Part shown: positions 33,507 through 47,600 of the stretch, piece after piece
Numbering within the stretch: the first letter of the stretch is position 1
How the letters are laid out: each line of letters begins with the position of its first letter
DNA from: Alteribacter lacisalsi
GTDB lineage: Bacteria; Bacillota; Bacilli; Bacillales; Salisediminibacteriaceae
Length of the DNA stretch: 64,000 bases
Direction of reading: 5' to 3'
NCBI RefSeq assembly: GCF_003226345.1
Contig: NZ_PDOF01000003.1
Span: 434,001 to 498,000, forward strand
Notes under the pieces: generated by a model
Database searches by the model: none
Seen by the model: the letters and a program-made list of their open reading frames with translations, nothing else
Told to the model about the DNA's origin: nothing
Position numbers and translations under genes: made by a program

Positions 33507-33883
33507 ACCGTCACTTCTCCCTCCATTCGCCAACTACCTCTGAGTATACTTTATTTTGCAGTATTTTACTTCAATATTCTAAATAATTTGAATTATACCT
33601 TTAGGAGTTTTGCTCGGATTTTGTCGAAGGTAAAGATTGGTTATTTAGGTGTGCTTTTTTTTGTGTGTCTGCGGCGGCAGTCCCGGTTTAGTAGTGTTTG
33701 CTGCCGGTGGTACGCGTGATTTACTGGTGTGCGGTCACCTCCCTGGTGAGGCTGAGGTTTATGGTTTACGTTTAGGGTTTTGCTGAATGCTTTTGGCACG
33801 TTTGGGGTTTTGAGAATTTGCTGTGCTGTTTTTGGTCACTGGGACAGCACGTCTCTGTAAAAGGTATGTCCGGGGACGTGGAT
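33507..33883. other. nuo leader and NERD gene 3' region
   Basis: 377 bp. The nuoA-proximal part is AT-rich and should contain the nuo promoter, but no good pair of boxes stands out. Further left the plus strand is G/T-rich with a 15-bp direct repeat, ACGTTT(A/G)GGGTTTTG, at 33768 and 33798 (30 bp apart). Confidence 0.4.
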
Positions 33884-34888
33884 TTAGGATAGGGAATTGT
33901 GCGGGTTCTCGGGTGAGCTGTTCGTGAGGTCGCTGAGGGAGTAAGTTCTGCCGCGGTTGTGGCCCGTGATGGGGAGGTTGAGTTCTTTTAGCAGATATTT
34001 TGCTGTGGACGCTGACCCCACTTCAGCAAACCATCTGAATTCGTTATTTGTAATTAGAGGTTTTATAAGCAGGGAAAAGTCTATCAGTGTTTCCAGGTGT
34101 GGATTTCGTGTTGTTTTTCCACAATGTTTACACAGCCAGTGGTAACGCTGTTTGATCATTGTTTTATTAACACAGACTGAGCACAATACTCCGGTTATAA
34201 GTTCCGAGGGATGCACGCCAGTTTCGTTCAGTATACATTGGTCGTCTTGTTTATGCTGCTGCAAAATGAGGGACTCAAGAGCAGATATTGAGAAGACTGA
34301 TTTTGAATGGCGGCTTAGCTCATAAGACAGCCTCGAGGGGAGGTTGGCGCTTCTGACCATGTTCTTAATCGAAGGGTGATTGTTATACTGGGGCGGTATG
34401 TCGAGCCTGCAATTTGGGTTGGAAATGACCACCAGCGGTTTAACTGGTATTTGAGGCAATCCTGCTTCTTCGATCCAGTTTGTGAGGTGCTCCATTTGAA
34501 TGACAGCCTGCAGATAAAAGTCAGGAAGAACCTTTATAGTATTGTCAGGCTTCGTCCAAATTACCTGATGACGGTCAGGCTCAAATCTAAGCGTACCAGA
34601 TATGTTTTTAATTTCAAGAATCATTAGGTGAGTTCTGTGGACCAGTAGAAAATCCATTCGAAAATCATGATTGAGGGTGTGGAGTTTAATACTGTGGAAG
34701 ATTCGGTACTGTCTGCCTGCTTTTTGAGTGAGGTAGTAATGAAGAGATTTTTCACCGCTGTATCCGGCTTCTATCCGGTATAGTTTCTGCAGAATTTCCT
34801 GACGTTTAGGGCGGTTATATGGGATCCTGCGTGCTAAAGCCTCCAGTTTTCGGAGCCTGAGTGGTTTTTCAATTGGTTTTATGAACAC
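33884..34888 (-). CDS. NERD (nuclease-related) domain protein
   Basis: 334 residues from GTG 34888 (AGAGGTG 5 nt upstream), giving (M)FIKPIEKPLRLRKLEALARR, the usual start of Bacillus NERD proteins. The NERD domain (about 40-150) has GYSGEKSLHYYL, HDFRMDFLLVHRTHLMILEIKN: the D and ExK pattern of an endonuclease-like core. A C-terminal zinc-ribbon-like segment (CSVCVNKT...LCKHCGK) follows. Function unknown, perhaps DNA processing. Base composition is more AT-rich than its nuo and atp neighbours, and this position is unusual, which suggests acquisition. No mobile element is visible. Confidence 0.8.
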   Translation of the reverse strand: MFIKPIEKPLRLRKLEALARRIPYNRPKRQEILQKLYRIEAGYSGEKSLHYYLTQKAGRQYRIFHSIKLHTLNHDFRMDFLLVHRTHLMILEIKNISGTLRFEPDRHQVIWTKPDNTIKVLPDFYLQAVIQMEHLTNWIEEAGLPQIPVKPLVVISNPNCRLDIPPQYNNHPSIKNMVRSANLPSRLSYELSRHSKSVFSISALESLILQQHKQDDQCILNETGVHPSELITGVLCSVCVNKTMIKQRYHWLCKHCGKTTRNPHLETLIDFSLLIKPLITNNEFRWFAEVGSASTAKYLLKELNLPITGHNRGRTYSLSDLTNSSPENPHNSLS

Positions 34889-34961
34889 AACAGCACCTCT
34901 ATTCGTTTTTATGGGGGATAAACTTGTAGAATTACAGGAGTTAATGGAGGGAAAGACTCGG

Positions 34962-35066
34962 TAAATCGACAATGAGATCCGGGAAATCGGCAGAAAAAGC
35001 TGGGAAATCGTCAGTCAATGCTGATATATCGACAGTCGCAAGCACAATATCGACGAAACGACACGA
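34962..35066. repeat. AAATCGACAG array, 21-bp period
   Basis: ATCG(A/G/T)C starts at 34965, 34986, 35007, 35028 and 35049, exactly 21 bp apart. Longest consensus: GAAATCG-CAG then GCTGG. A degenerate sixth unit follows (TTCGAC at 35067). It lies between the NERD gene and atpC. Confidence 0.8.
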
Positions 35067-35110
35067 TTCGACACCACCCGACCAGCGTCGTCCGCTTCGC
35101 CCAATGACTA

Positions 35111-35155
35111 TGTACAAACCACCCCCGGCCATCTCCGGCCGGGGGCAGCTGTACA
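35111..35155 (-). terminator. atp operon terminator
   Basis: CCCCCGGCC/GGCCGGGGG stem 5 bp from the atpC stop, with outer TGTAC/GTACA. The U-tract on the minus strand is short. Confidence 0.75.
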
Positions 35156-35159
35156 TATG

Positions 35160-35564
<405 letters not shown>

Positions 35565-35726
35565 TTATCCTCCTTCGCCGTTTTACAAGCTGATCCGGGA
35601 AAAAGTGAAGGCTCGAAGCTTCGTTGCCGAAACTACGCGGCCGGAACCTTACGCTCCGGTGCCCGTACATCTCTCAAGATGCACGGCCAGCCTCTTTTTT
35701 TCCCATGCCGCTCATAAACTCGGCTC

Positions 35727-37151
<1,425 letters not shown>

Positions 37152-37178
37152 TCACTTCCTAATGAACACGGGTGAACG

Positions 37179-38060
37179 TTAGTCCAGGGCCGATGCTCCA
37201 CCTACAATTTCGTTGATCTCCTGCGTGATCGCTGCCTGACGGGCACGGTTGAACTTAAGGTTCAGCTGGTCGATCATGTCAGAAGCATTGTCAGTAGCAG
37301 CACTCATAGCTGTCATGCGTGCTCCGAACTCACTGGCTTTCCCGTCTAATAAAGCCCCGTACACCAGGCTTTCTGCATAGTGCGGAAGCAATTGTTTCAG
37401 AATCGTTTCCTCGTCCGGCTCATACTCGTATGAAGGGGAGTCGCCTCCGCCTGAGTTTTCGCCTTCGGCAGACTCGTCAAAGTCTGTCAGAGGAAGAAGC
37501 TTTGTTTCCGTTACTTCCTGGGAGATAGCGCTGATAAAGTGGTTGTAGTGGATGTAAATTTCGTCGAACACTTCATCGGCAAACATTTCGACTGTCGTAG
37601 CCGCAATGTTTTTGATGTCGGCGTAAGCCGGCTGATCCGACAATCCGACAATCTCCTGATAGATCGGCATACCGCGCTTTTTGAAAAAGTCCCGGCCCAC
37701 TTTTCCGATGACGATAATACCGTACTCGTCCTGGGAGCTGTGCCGTTCTTTGATCGTATTCATCGTGTGCCGAAGCAGTCCACTGTTGTACGCTCCGCAA
37801 AGGCCGCGGTCTGATGTGATTACCAGGTAGGCGGTTTTCTTTACTTCGTCGCGTGATTCAAGCATCGGGTGGGAAACCATGCTCCCGTTCGCGATGCTGT
37901 TTACAACGTCACGGATTTTCTGCGTGTACGGAAAAAATGCCTGCGCTTTGTTCTGCGCTTTATTTAACTTTGCAGCAGATACCATCTGCATCGCCTTGGT
38001 AATCTGCTTTGTCTTTTTCGTAGATGAGATTTTCGACTGTATATCTCTAAGAGAAGCCAA
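37179..38060 (-). CDS. atpG: ATP synthase gamma subunit
   Basis: 293 residues. Rotor shaft with the two long coiled-coil helices at the ends ([32 protein letters not shown] and the C-terminal [17 protein letters not shown]). TTG start with AAAGGTGGTG upstream. A Ser/Gly/Glu-rich insertion near residues 199-216 ([16 protein letters not shown]) is unusual. It is separated from atpA by 260 bp holding a dispersed element and a hairpin. Confidence 0.96.
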   Translation of the reverse strand: MASLRDIQSKISSTKKTKQITKAMQMVSAAKLNKAQNKAQAFFPYTQKIRDVVNSIANGSMVSHPMLESRDEVKKTAYLVITSDRGLCGAYNSGLLRHTMNTIKERHSSQDEYGIIVIGKVGRDFFKKRGMPIYQEIVGLSDQPAYADIKNIAATTVEMFADEVFDEIYIHYNHFISAISQEVTETKLLPLTDFDESAEGENSGGGDSPSYEYEPDEETILKQLLPHYAESLVYGALLDGKASEFGARMTAMSAATDNASDMIDQLNLKFNRARQAAITQEINEIVGGASALD

Positions 38061-38098
38061 CGTTCTTCACCACCTTTGTTGAAAGCTGCTTCTTGAAG

Positions 38099-38232
38099 AG
38101 CGGATTACCTTTCCGCTTCAAGCGGACGCTTTCCGTGGGCAACGCTTCAGCCTCCTCGGGTAAGTTCGCCCTGCGGGGTCTTCAGTCGTTGCTTTTCCCA
38201 CTGGAGTCGCCGCTTTGCGCTCCAAGGATTAT
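38099..38232 (+). repeat. dispersed intergenic element, copy D, inside the atp operon
   Basis: Reads GCTTTCCGTGGGCAACGCTTC, AGCCTCCTCGGG, CCTGCGGGGTCTTCAG, GCTTTTCCCACTGGAGTC. Element arms CTTTCCGCTTCAAGCGG and CCGCTTTGCGCTCCAAGG are partly complementary. It lies between atpA and atpG. Confidence 0.8.
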
Positions 38233-38284
38233 CAGCGATTGTTAAAAAACTGCCTGTTCCTGTTTAGCCTCAAAAAGGGCGGCA

Positions 38285-38306
38285 GGAACCGGACGGAGCC
38301 GGTTCC
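38285..38306 (-). terminator. hairpin after atpA (possible attenuator)
   Basis: 8-bp perfect stem GGAACCGG/CCGGTTCC with loop ACGGAG, 14 bp after the atpA stop, followed on the minus strand by TGCCGCCCTTTTTG. The U-run is 7 nt away, so only partial termination or mRNA protection is likely. Confidence 0.5.
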
Positions 38307-38320
38307 TCTCCCCTTTCAGA

Positions 38321-40385
<2,065 letters not shown>

Positions 40386-40389
<4 letters not shown>

Positions 40390-40877
40390 AGCTCTTCGCC
40401 AACTTCTTTAAGAGTCTCCTGAATGAGTTTTTCCTGTTCTTTCTCATCCAGCTCTTTTTCGATGACCTTAGATGCCACAAGGACAGACAAGGACGAAACT
40501 TGCTCACGAAGTGCAGAGATCGCTTGCTCTTTTTCCATCTGAATGTTGGCGAGAGCTTCCTGTGTCTTGCGCTCTGCCTGCTTTTCAGCATTGGCAATAA
40601 TATCTTTTTCCGTGCGTTCAGCCTGTTTGCGCGCGTTTTCCACGATTTCCTTCGCTTCCGTACGGGCTTCCTTGATGGCTTCACGTTGTTCTTCGAGGTA
40701 CTTTTCCGACTCTTCGCGGTTCTTCTCAGCAGAGGAGATCTGGTCTGCTATGTGATTCTCTCGCTTTTCCATCATGTCCATAATCGGACCAAAAGCAAAC
40801 TTCTTTAAGATCAGCAAGAGAACGACGAACCCGGCGAGCTGGTATATGACATCTCCCCATTCAATAGGTCCAAACAT
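40386..40877 (-). CDS. atpF: ATP synthase subunit b
   Basis: 163 residues from ATG 40877 (GGGAGCGAGACAG upstream; the 20 residues before are not conserved). One N-terminal membrane helix (about 9-27), then a long charged coiled coil that forms the peripheral stalk. Confidence 0.95.
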
Positions 40878-40987
40878 CTGTCTCGCTCCCTTCTCTTGAA
40901 TCATGCATAAGGAATGGCGAAGAGGTATGGATCCCAAACGTTCTTCGCCATTTTGGTGTTAAATTACGTAATCGTGATGGTCCGTTA

Positions 40988-41215
40988 TTACATTTGTCCA
41001 AGAAGCAGGAATGAAACAACGACCCCGATGATTGGAAGTGCCTCAACAAGCGGGATACCAATGAACATTACTGTCTGAAGCTGGCCGCGAAGTTCCGGCT
41101 GACGGGTAATACCTTCAAGTGTTCCTTTTACTACGATCGCTACCCCAAGCGCACCTGCTAGTGCAGCGAAACCTGCTACGATACCAATACCAATTGCAAT
41201 CAAACCGACATCCAT
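40988..41215 (-). CDS. atpE: ATP synthase subunit c, alkaliphile-type
   Basis: 75 residues from ATG 41215 (AAAGGAGG upstream). Two membrane helices form the rotor ring. The ion-carrying Glu58 sits in PLVEALP: the PxxExxP pattern of alkaliphilic Bacillus c subunits (neutralophiles have Ala at the first Pro). Helix 1 shows [12 protein letters not shown], partly matching the alanine-rich AxAxAxA motif of alkaliphiles. The polar loop is RQPELRG. Confidence 0.96.
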   Translation of the reverse strand: MDVGLIAIGIGIVAGFAALAGALGVAIVVKGTLEGITRQPELRGQLQTVMFIGIPLVEALPIIGVVVSFLLLGQM

Positions 41216-41296
41216 TTTAAAATCCTCCTTTAATATCTGTAAAACTTTATATTTACGCTCTATCATGAATTTGCTAGAGCTGGTGGTACCTTGAAC

Positions 41297-42019
<723 letters not shown>

Positions 42020-42082
42020 TTACTTTCACCTCTTTTCTCGATCTTGCAAGAGTCGTACGCTCAGTACAGAACATGTACGCCC

Positions 42083-42451
42083 CTACTGCAAACGCTTAAT
42101 ATGGAAAATAGGTTCTATCATGATGATGGCATAGGTCAGCATGAGACCTATAATCGCACCAGCAAGATTAAAAATGTGAGGGAAACTTACGGCGATCACG
42201 ATACAGATTACGGACACTGCGATCCGGCTTACTGTACCAAAAGCGAATTTTGTCCGGAGTGCCTTTGATTCCGAGGTCACCCGTTTCACCTGTGCGTAGG
42301 TCATGTACAGATTCAGCAGACTGAACGCTGTACCGAGAAGCATGCCGTAGAAAAACGTGTTGTAAGGTGTAGTGAAAGCAAGGATTGCGATCAGCGCCAG
42401 AAGCGCTACTGTGTAAAGAATCATCCGTTTTGCTGTTGCTCCAAACTCCAT
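42083..42451 (-). CDS. atpI: ATP synthase protein I
   Basis: 122 residues, four predicted helices, family AtpI. It assists c-ring assembly and in OF4 forms a complex with AtpZ linked to Mg2+/Ca2+ uptake. Its ATG overlaps the atpZ stop (TAATG). Confidence 0.9.
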   Translation of the reverse strand: MEFGATAKRMILYTVALLALIAILAFTTPYNTFFYGMLLGTAFSLLNLYMTYAQVKRVTSESKALRTKFAFGTVSRIAVSVICIVIAVSFPHIFNLAGAIIGLMLTYAIIMIEPIFHIKRLQ

Positions 42452-42681
42452 TACGTATCGTCTCCCAAAGTACGCTTCAGCACGTGATAAATACCGTAAA
42501 CTGCTGCTGTCAGTCCGACGAGAAAGCCGGCTGCCATAAGCAGTCCTCCTGTTTCAAAATAACCATCAAGCCATCTTCCTCCAAGTACTCCGATCAGAAT
42601 ACACCCGATAAAGTAAGAGGAGATTGTTGATACAAGGGCCATTTTCCGGATTACAGACTGCACTTTCTGATCGTTTGCCAT
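42451..42681 (-). CDS. atpZ: AtpZ/AtpI-like small membrane protein
   Basis: 76 residues from ATG 42681 (AGGAG 7 nt upstream; longer frame rejected). Two helices with GCILIGVLGGRWLDGYFETGG, the AtpZ signature. First gene of the atp operon; with AtpI likely helps c-ring assembly or divalent cation supply. Confidence 0.87.
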   Translation of the reverse strand: MANDQKVQSVIRKMALVSTISSYFIGCILIGVLGGRWLDGYFETGGLLMAAGFLVGLTAAVYGIYHVLKRTLGDDT

Positions 42682-42848
42682 CATCCAGCTCCTGTCTGCA
42701 CACGTTTTGCGCACGGCAGGCGCCGTCCGTGAAAACATGTCGAAAAATCACACTTTTTCGAATCCTCGATGCAAAAGAGCCTGTCCTTTTTTCGAGCGGC
42801 TACGACATATCGGATACCTTATGTACGAAAGCCTGCATACCCTCTGCA

Positions 42849-42877
42849 ATCGTATAATAGTGGTCCACCTCTGTCAA
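42849..42877 (-). promoter_or_regulatory. sigma-A promoter of the atp operon
   Basis: Minus strand: TTGACA (perfect -35), 17-bp spacer, TACGAT (-10). It gives a leader of roughly 160 nt before atpZ. The rest of 42878-43072 is AT-rich and has no visible gene. Confidence 0.8.
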
Positions 42878-43072
42878 TTCAGTATCGGGAAAAAAATCAG
42901 GAAATTTCCCGACATTCAGAAAAGCGCTTTCACACCTGTCCGTATTTTCCGTCGAATTGAGAAAAATATCACAATACACATTATACATAAAATCTATTTT
43001 CATGTGTTGCGTTATAAGAAGAAAATAGATGTTTTAATTTTCAGTAAACTATTCTGTTCTTTTCTGAACACA

Positions 43073-43108
43073 CGGCAAAACCGGCAGAGTGGTATCCGCC
43101 GGTTGTGT
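43073..43108 (-). terminator. terminator after the subtilase gene
   Basis: AACCGGC/GCCGGTT stem, 12-nt loop, weak U-tract on the minus strand, 38 bp after the stop. Confidence 0.55.
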
Positions 43109-43145
43109 CTGGCCTGTATCGGCTGCCCTCCAGCCTGACAGGCAT

Positions 43146-45419
43146 TTAGGGAGCGTGTTCCGTCAGGCCGGAGCCGATGAAAATATCGCGCTCAATCGTG
43201 TCTTCCTTGCCGTCCTGGGAGGCAAAAATCAGCGCTTTGTAAATCCCGGGTTCGAGACCGGTAATTTCCAGTTTCTCTTCAAGCATTCCCCGCTCCACAT
43301 CGGTACGGGCTTCGATGTAATCGAGATACTCAAACGTGTCAGGATCGTATAAGACGATGCCGAATTCCTCAGCCCCTCCCGGCAGGTATACTTCATACTG
43401 ATAGATGTTCTCGTCTGCGGTCTGCTCGAGCATGAAGGCCATCACCCGCGGGTAGTCCGGTTCCTCGACGAAAAATAGATATGGTACATTAATCGTTTCA
43501 TCCCTGCTTTTTACTTCTATAATTCCGTGATACATGCCTCCTTCAAAAACAGCCGGGAGAATGTCCATGATAATTGGCACTTCCCGTTTTTCACCGGGAT
43601 TCAGATAAAAGGAGAACGGCACTTTCCACTGGATCCCGTCCGGTACATCGAAGGGAGGATCAATTGTATACCGCTTTCTTTCGTCAGACTGATTATCAAC
43701 CGTAACTTTCACTGTTTTTTCAATGCGACGTTCGTTTCTCAGCCATTTCCCAAAGCTCACCGCCCCGGGATAAACGAGAGTTTCCGCGGTCAGTGCTTTT
43801 GCCAAATCCACCCTTCCGGTTCCCTGTACGTGTGGGGGCTGGATATTGCCATCACGGTCCGTCACCTGTTTAGCGGTGTTCATTAAAGCTGCTTTCACCT
43901 GATCCGGCGTCCAGTCCGGGTATTTCTGGAGAATCAGAGCTGCGGCCCCTGCAATGTGCGGCGCTGCCATACTGGTTCCGTTCATATCCATATACCCTTT
44001 TGGCACTGTGCTGTCGATCGATACACCAGGGGCGACAAGATCCGGCTTTACTTCCCATGAATAAGTGACCGGTCCTCTTGAGCTGAACGGGGCAATCAGG
44101 TCTTCTTCCTCCCTGTAAATCGTTCTGATGTACGGATGATCTGTTTTGGTTATGATGTCACGGAGCTGTTCTCCGTCTTCTTTCGCCATACTGACCACGG
44201 GAATGTCGAGCATCTCTTCAAGTGTTCCGGCGAACTCTCCGTCCCGGTTATTGTATACGATCAGCCCTGCCGCACCGGCTTTCTGTGCTTCTTTCGCCTT
44301 AACGGTGAACGTGACAATTCCCCGCTCCACGAGTGCGATTTTGCCTTTCACATCCGTGTTTTCAAAGTCTTCTTTTCTCCCGAGGCCGGCATACACGATC
44401 GGCTCGTCACGTTTCATGTTCCATGGCTTTGCCCGCTGCATCGGAATCATGCCCCACTCTTCTCCGTCGTTTCTTTCGAAGGTCAGATAAGGAACTTTCA
44501 GCGGCGGCGTGGATGCCCCTACGCTGATCGCTCTGGAGGAAGTACCCGGCGAGCCGACAGTCCACAGATTCGGACCGCTGTTTCCGTTGGAAGTAACCGC
44601 CACAACACCTTCTTCCACCGCTTTATCGAGGGCCACGCTCGTCGGCCAGTCCGGTCCGTTAACGGTGTTGCCGAGAGAAAGGTTGATCACGTCCACCCCA
44701 TCCTCCACCGCTTTCTCGATCGCTGCGATCACCTGCTCGGTCGTGCCCATACCGGTTGGTCCGAGCGCCCGGTAGCCGTAGATTTCAGCTTCCGGGGCCA
44801 CGCCTTTCAGCCGTCCATTGGCCCCGATGATCCCCGCTACGTGTGTCCCGTGCATCGTTGGTGCCCCTTCATCCTGGAGGGTTTCCATCGGATCTTCGTC
44901 CTCATCCACCACGTCATAGCCGCCGCGGTAACTATCGCGAAGGTCCGGATGGTTGTAGTCGATGCCGGTATCAATCACGCCGACCTTCACCCCTTTTCCA
45001 GTCAGGTTGTCTCCTCTTTCATCAAGCATCCGGCGGATTTCCCGGCCCCCGATGAAGGGGACACTTTCGTCCATCGAGGTTTCGTAAACGGCGACGGGAT
45101 CGATCCGGCGAATTCCTTTGATGGACTGAAGCCTGTCGAGATCCTTCTGGCTGATTTCAAGGGAAAAGCCGTTGTAAAGGGTCATAAATGTCCGGCGGAT
45201 TTCCGCATCCGGTATCTCCTCCTGAACCCGCGCCATTGCCTCTGCCGAATCTCCTTCAGCTTCCACAATGATGATTTGGCGTTCGTCCGGATCACCCGTC
45301 ACAGGCATCGGCGGCCGTTTCGGAAAGTATTGCTCTGTGTCCTCTGCCAGGCCGTAAGCCGGCATCATCAGCATTGCGATTATTGTTCCTGCAATCAGCC
45401 GCCATACAAGCGTTCTCAT
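43146..45419 (-). CDS. secreted Vpr-like subtilisin family serine protease
   Basis: 757 residues. Signal peptide (1-25), I9-type propeptide (about 48-115), subtilase domain with triad Asp150 (VIDTGID), His190 (HGTHVAG) and Ser483 (GTSMAAP), interrupted by a PA domain (about 336-430), and a C-terminal beta-rich region (about 540-757). This is the Vpr arrangement. It should degrade protein outside the cell; the protein is acidic. GGAGGGG precedes ATG. Vpr itself is elsewhere in B. subtilis, so this may be a paralogue, and I give no symbol. Confidence 0.92.
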   Translation of the reverse strand: MRTLVWRLIAGTIIAMLMMPAYGLAEDTEQYFPKRPPMPVTGDPDERQIIIVEAEGDSAEAMARVQEEIPDAEIRRTFMTLYNGFSLEISQKDLDRLQSIKGIRRIDPVAVYETSMDESVPFIGGREIRRMLDERGDNLTGKGVKVGVIDTGIDYNHPDLRDSYRGGYDVVDEDEDPMETLQDEGAPTMHGTHVAGIIGANGRLKGVAPEAEIYGYRALGPTGMGTTEQVIAAIEKAVEDGVDVINLSLGNTVNGPDWPTSVALDKAVEEGVVAVTSNGNSGPNLWTVGSPGTSSRAISVGASTPPLKVPYLTFERNDGEEWGMIPMQRAKPWNMKRDEPIVYAGLGRKEDFENTDVKGKIALVERGIVTFTVKAKEAQKAGAAGLIVYNNRDGEFAGTLEEMLDIPVVSMAKEDGEQLRDIITKTDHPYIRTIYREEEDLIAPFSSRGPVTYSWEVKPDLVAPGVSIDSTVPKGYMDMNGTSMAAPHIAGAAALILQKYPDWTPDQVKAALMNTAKQVTDRDGNIQPPHVQGTGRVDLAKALTAETLVYPGAVSFGKWLRNERRIEKTVKVTVDNQSDERKRYTIDPPFDVPDGIQWKVPFSFYLNPGEKREVPIIMDILPAVFEGGMYHGIIEVKSRDETINVPYLFFVEEPDYPRVMAFMLEQTADENIYQYEVYLPGGAEEFGIVLYDPDTFEYLDYIEARTDVERGMLEEKLEITGLEPGIYKALIFASQDGKEDTIERDIFIGSGLTEHAP

Positions 45420-45585
45420 GCTCTGACCCCTCCAATGTAAAAGTTACTCTATAGCATGCGAGAGTTGGGAGCTTTTCATGCGGGAACAGGTGAGGAAAGA
45501 TGGGAATCGTCAGGGTTTCGTATTATAAGAGCGTTCGCTCGTTCATTCCAGGCATCCGCAGCTTTTCAGAATATCTCCTAACTAA

Positions 45586-45619
45586 AAAAGCTGACCTGCG
45601 CTTCTGCAGATCAGCTTAA
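45586..45619 (-). terminator. mnaA terminator
   Basis: AGCTGA-CTGC/GCAG-TCAGCT stem with a six-U tail on the minus strand. Confidence 0.9.
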
Positions 45620-45625
45620 TAGTAT

Positions 45626-46774
45626 TTAATATGCGCTGAATGGCTGCGGCCGATCCGGACGGTACCCGTAATGGTAGCGGATCGCCTCCACTATGCGGGC
45701 AGACGCATGTCCATCCCCGTATGGATTGGATGCCTTGGACATGGCCTGACGCGCTTCCGGACTGGTTAATAGTTCTTTTGCCAGACTGTAAATATCTTCT
45801 TCCCCGGTTCCGGCAAGCTTCAAGGTGCCCGCATCGACTCCTTCGGGACGCTCGGTTGTGCTGCGCAGCACGAGTACAGGTACGCCGAGAGATGGCGCTT
45901 CCTCCTGCACGCCCCCCGAATCGGTCAGGATCATGCAGGCTCTGGCAGCAAAGTTATGGAAGTCACGGACCCCAAGCGGCTCGATCAGGTGGATACGCGG
46001 ATCGTTTCCGAGTACTTCGTCCGCCGCCTCCCGGACCGCGGGGTTGAGGTGCACCGGGTACACGACCTGAACATCGTCATGTTCTTTCACAAGCCGCTTA
46101 ATCGCACGGAACATATTGCGCATCGGCTCGCCGAGATTTTCACGGCGGTGGGCTGTAAGGAGAATCAGGCGGTCGCTGCCGACCTCCTTGAGCACGGGGT
46201 GAGTATATCCTTTATCCACCGTCGTTTTTAGGGCGTCGATGGCCGTGTTACCGGTTATGAAAATCGACTCGTCCTTTTTTCCCTCGGATGTGAGGTTCTC
46301 CGCTGCCTTATCGGTCGGAGCGAAGTGAAGATCGCTGATGACTCCGGTGAGCTGGCGGTTCATTTCTTCCGGGAAAGGGGAATATTTGTCCCACGTTCGA
46401 AGCCCCGCCTCCACGTGGCCCACGGCAATCTGATTGTAGAAGGCGGCAAGACTCGCAGCAAATGTAGTCGTTGTGTCCCCGTGAACGAGGACCAAGTCAG
46501 GCTTCAGACGTTTCATTACCTCGTCCAGACCTTCAAGCGTGCGGGTGGTAACCTCGGTCAGCGTCTGCCGGGACTGCATAACGTTCAGATCCTCGTCCGG
46601 CGTTACCCCGAAAATGCCGAGCACCTGATCGAGCATCTCCCTGTGCTGTCCGGTCACAGTGACAATCGATTCGATTTCTTCATGGTGCTTTTCCAGTTCC
46701 AGAACGAGGGGGCACATTTTAATCGCTTCCGGCCGCGTTCCGAATATGGTCATCACCTTCCGTTTTTCCGCCAT
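45626..46774 (-). CDS. mnaA: UDP-N-acetylglucosamine 2-epimerase
   Basis: 382 residues from ATG 46774 (AGGTGA 5-7 nt upstream). Converts UDP-GlcNAc to UDP-ManNAc, used in wall teichoic acid linkage or other surface polymers. Motifs GTRPEAIKMCPLV, TGQHREMLDQVL, VHGDTTTTFA, DSGGVQEEAPSLGVPVLVLR. The position between upp and the atp region is known from the B. cereus group. Confidence 0.94.
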   Translation of the reverse strand: MAEKRKVMTIFGTRPEAIKMCPLVLELEKHHEEIESIVTVTGQHREMLDQVLGIFGVTPDEDLNVMQSRQTLTEVTTRTLEGLDEVMKRLKPDLVLVHGDTTTTFAASLAAFYNQIAVGHVEAGLRTWDKYSPFPEEMNRQLTGVISDLHFAPTDKAAENLTSEGKKDESIFITGNTAIDALKTTVDKGYTHPVLKEVGSDRLILLTAHRRENLGEPMRNMFRAIKRLVKEHDDVQVVYPVHLNPAVREAADEVLGNDPRIHLIEPLGVRDFHNFAARACMILTDSGGVQEEAPSLGVPVLVLRSTTERPEGVDAGTLKLAGTGEEDIYSLAKELLTSPEARQAMSKASNPYGDGHASARIVEAIRYHYGYRPDRPQPFSAY

Positions 46775-46854
46775 CTTTATCACCTGTTTCTCTTTATATA
46801 TAGAGGGAGGGAGGGACGGCCTTTTACAGCACACCCCTCCCTTGAACGATCCGT

Positions 46855-47484
46855 TTATTTTGTCCCGAACAGGCGGTCTCCTGCATCTCCGAGACCAGGC
46901 ACGATGTAGCCTTTTTCGTTCAGTTTTTCATCCATTGCTGCAAGATAGATATCCACATCAGGATGGTCGCGCTGAAGCACTTCCACCCCTTCAGGAGCAG
47001 CAACGAGACACATGAGCTTAATGTTTCTGGCGCCGCGCTTTTTAAGGGAATGAATCGCTTCAACAGCTGATCCGCCTGTAGCAAGCATCGGATCGATTAC
47101 GATAAATTCACGCTCTTCCACATCATTGGGAAGCTTGACGTAATACTCGACCGGTTCCAGCGTCTCAGGGTCGCGATACAGCCCGACGTGACCGACTTTG
47201 GCTGCCGGGATGAGCTTCAGAATTCCGTCCACCATACCGAGACCGGCGCGGAGGATCGGTACAAGACCGAGCTTTTTCCCTGCAATTGTCTTACTTGTAG
47301 CCGGACCGACCGGCGTTTCAATCTCCACGTCCTGCAACGGAAGTTCCCGTGTAATTTCAAATGCCATAAGGCTCGCTACTTCATCCACAAGCTCACGAAA
47401 CTCCTTAGTCCCTGTCTGCTTATCCCGAATATACGTCAGCTTGTGCTGAATTAACGGATGATCAAAAACGTACACTTTACTCAT
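46855..47484 (-). CDS. upp: uracil phosphoribosyltransferase
   Basis: 209 residues. Makes UMP from uracil and PRPP (pyrimidine salvage). PRPP loop [11 protein letters not shown] and uracil-binding end [17 protein letters not shown] are intact. AAAGGAG site upstream. Follows glyA in the standard Bacillus order. Confidence 0.96.
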   Translation of the reverse strand: MSKVYVFDHPLIQHKLTYIRDKQTGTKEFRELVDEVASLMAFEITRELPLQDVEIETPVGPATSKTIAGKKLGLVPILRAGLGMVDGILKLIPAAKVGHVGLYRDPETLEPVEYYVKLPNDVEEREFIVIDPMLATGGSAVEAIHSLKKRGARNIKLMCLVAAPEGVEVLQRDHPDVDIYLAAMDEKLNEKGYIVPGLGDAGDRLFGTK

Positions 47485-47600
47485 GCTCCATCCCGCTCCT
47501 TTTCTCGCTTTGTCTTTCCGTTCCCTTTCAAGATTCTACATAAAAAGCCCCGGCATATCAAGGTGAAAAATAAAGGTTGTCTTTCTGTTCCCCTCTTCTT

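Noticed and set aside
44136-45440. 434-codon open frame opposite the subtilase
   Set aside because: Antisense shadow of a conserved protease with intact catalytic triad.
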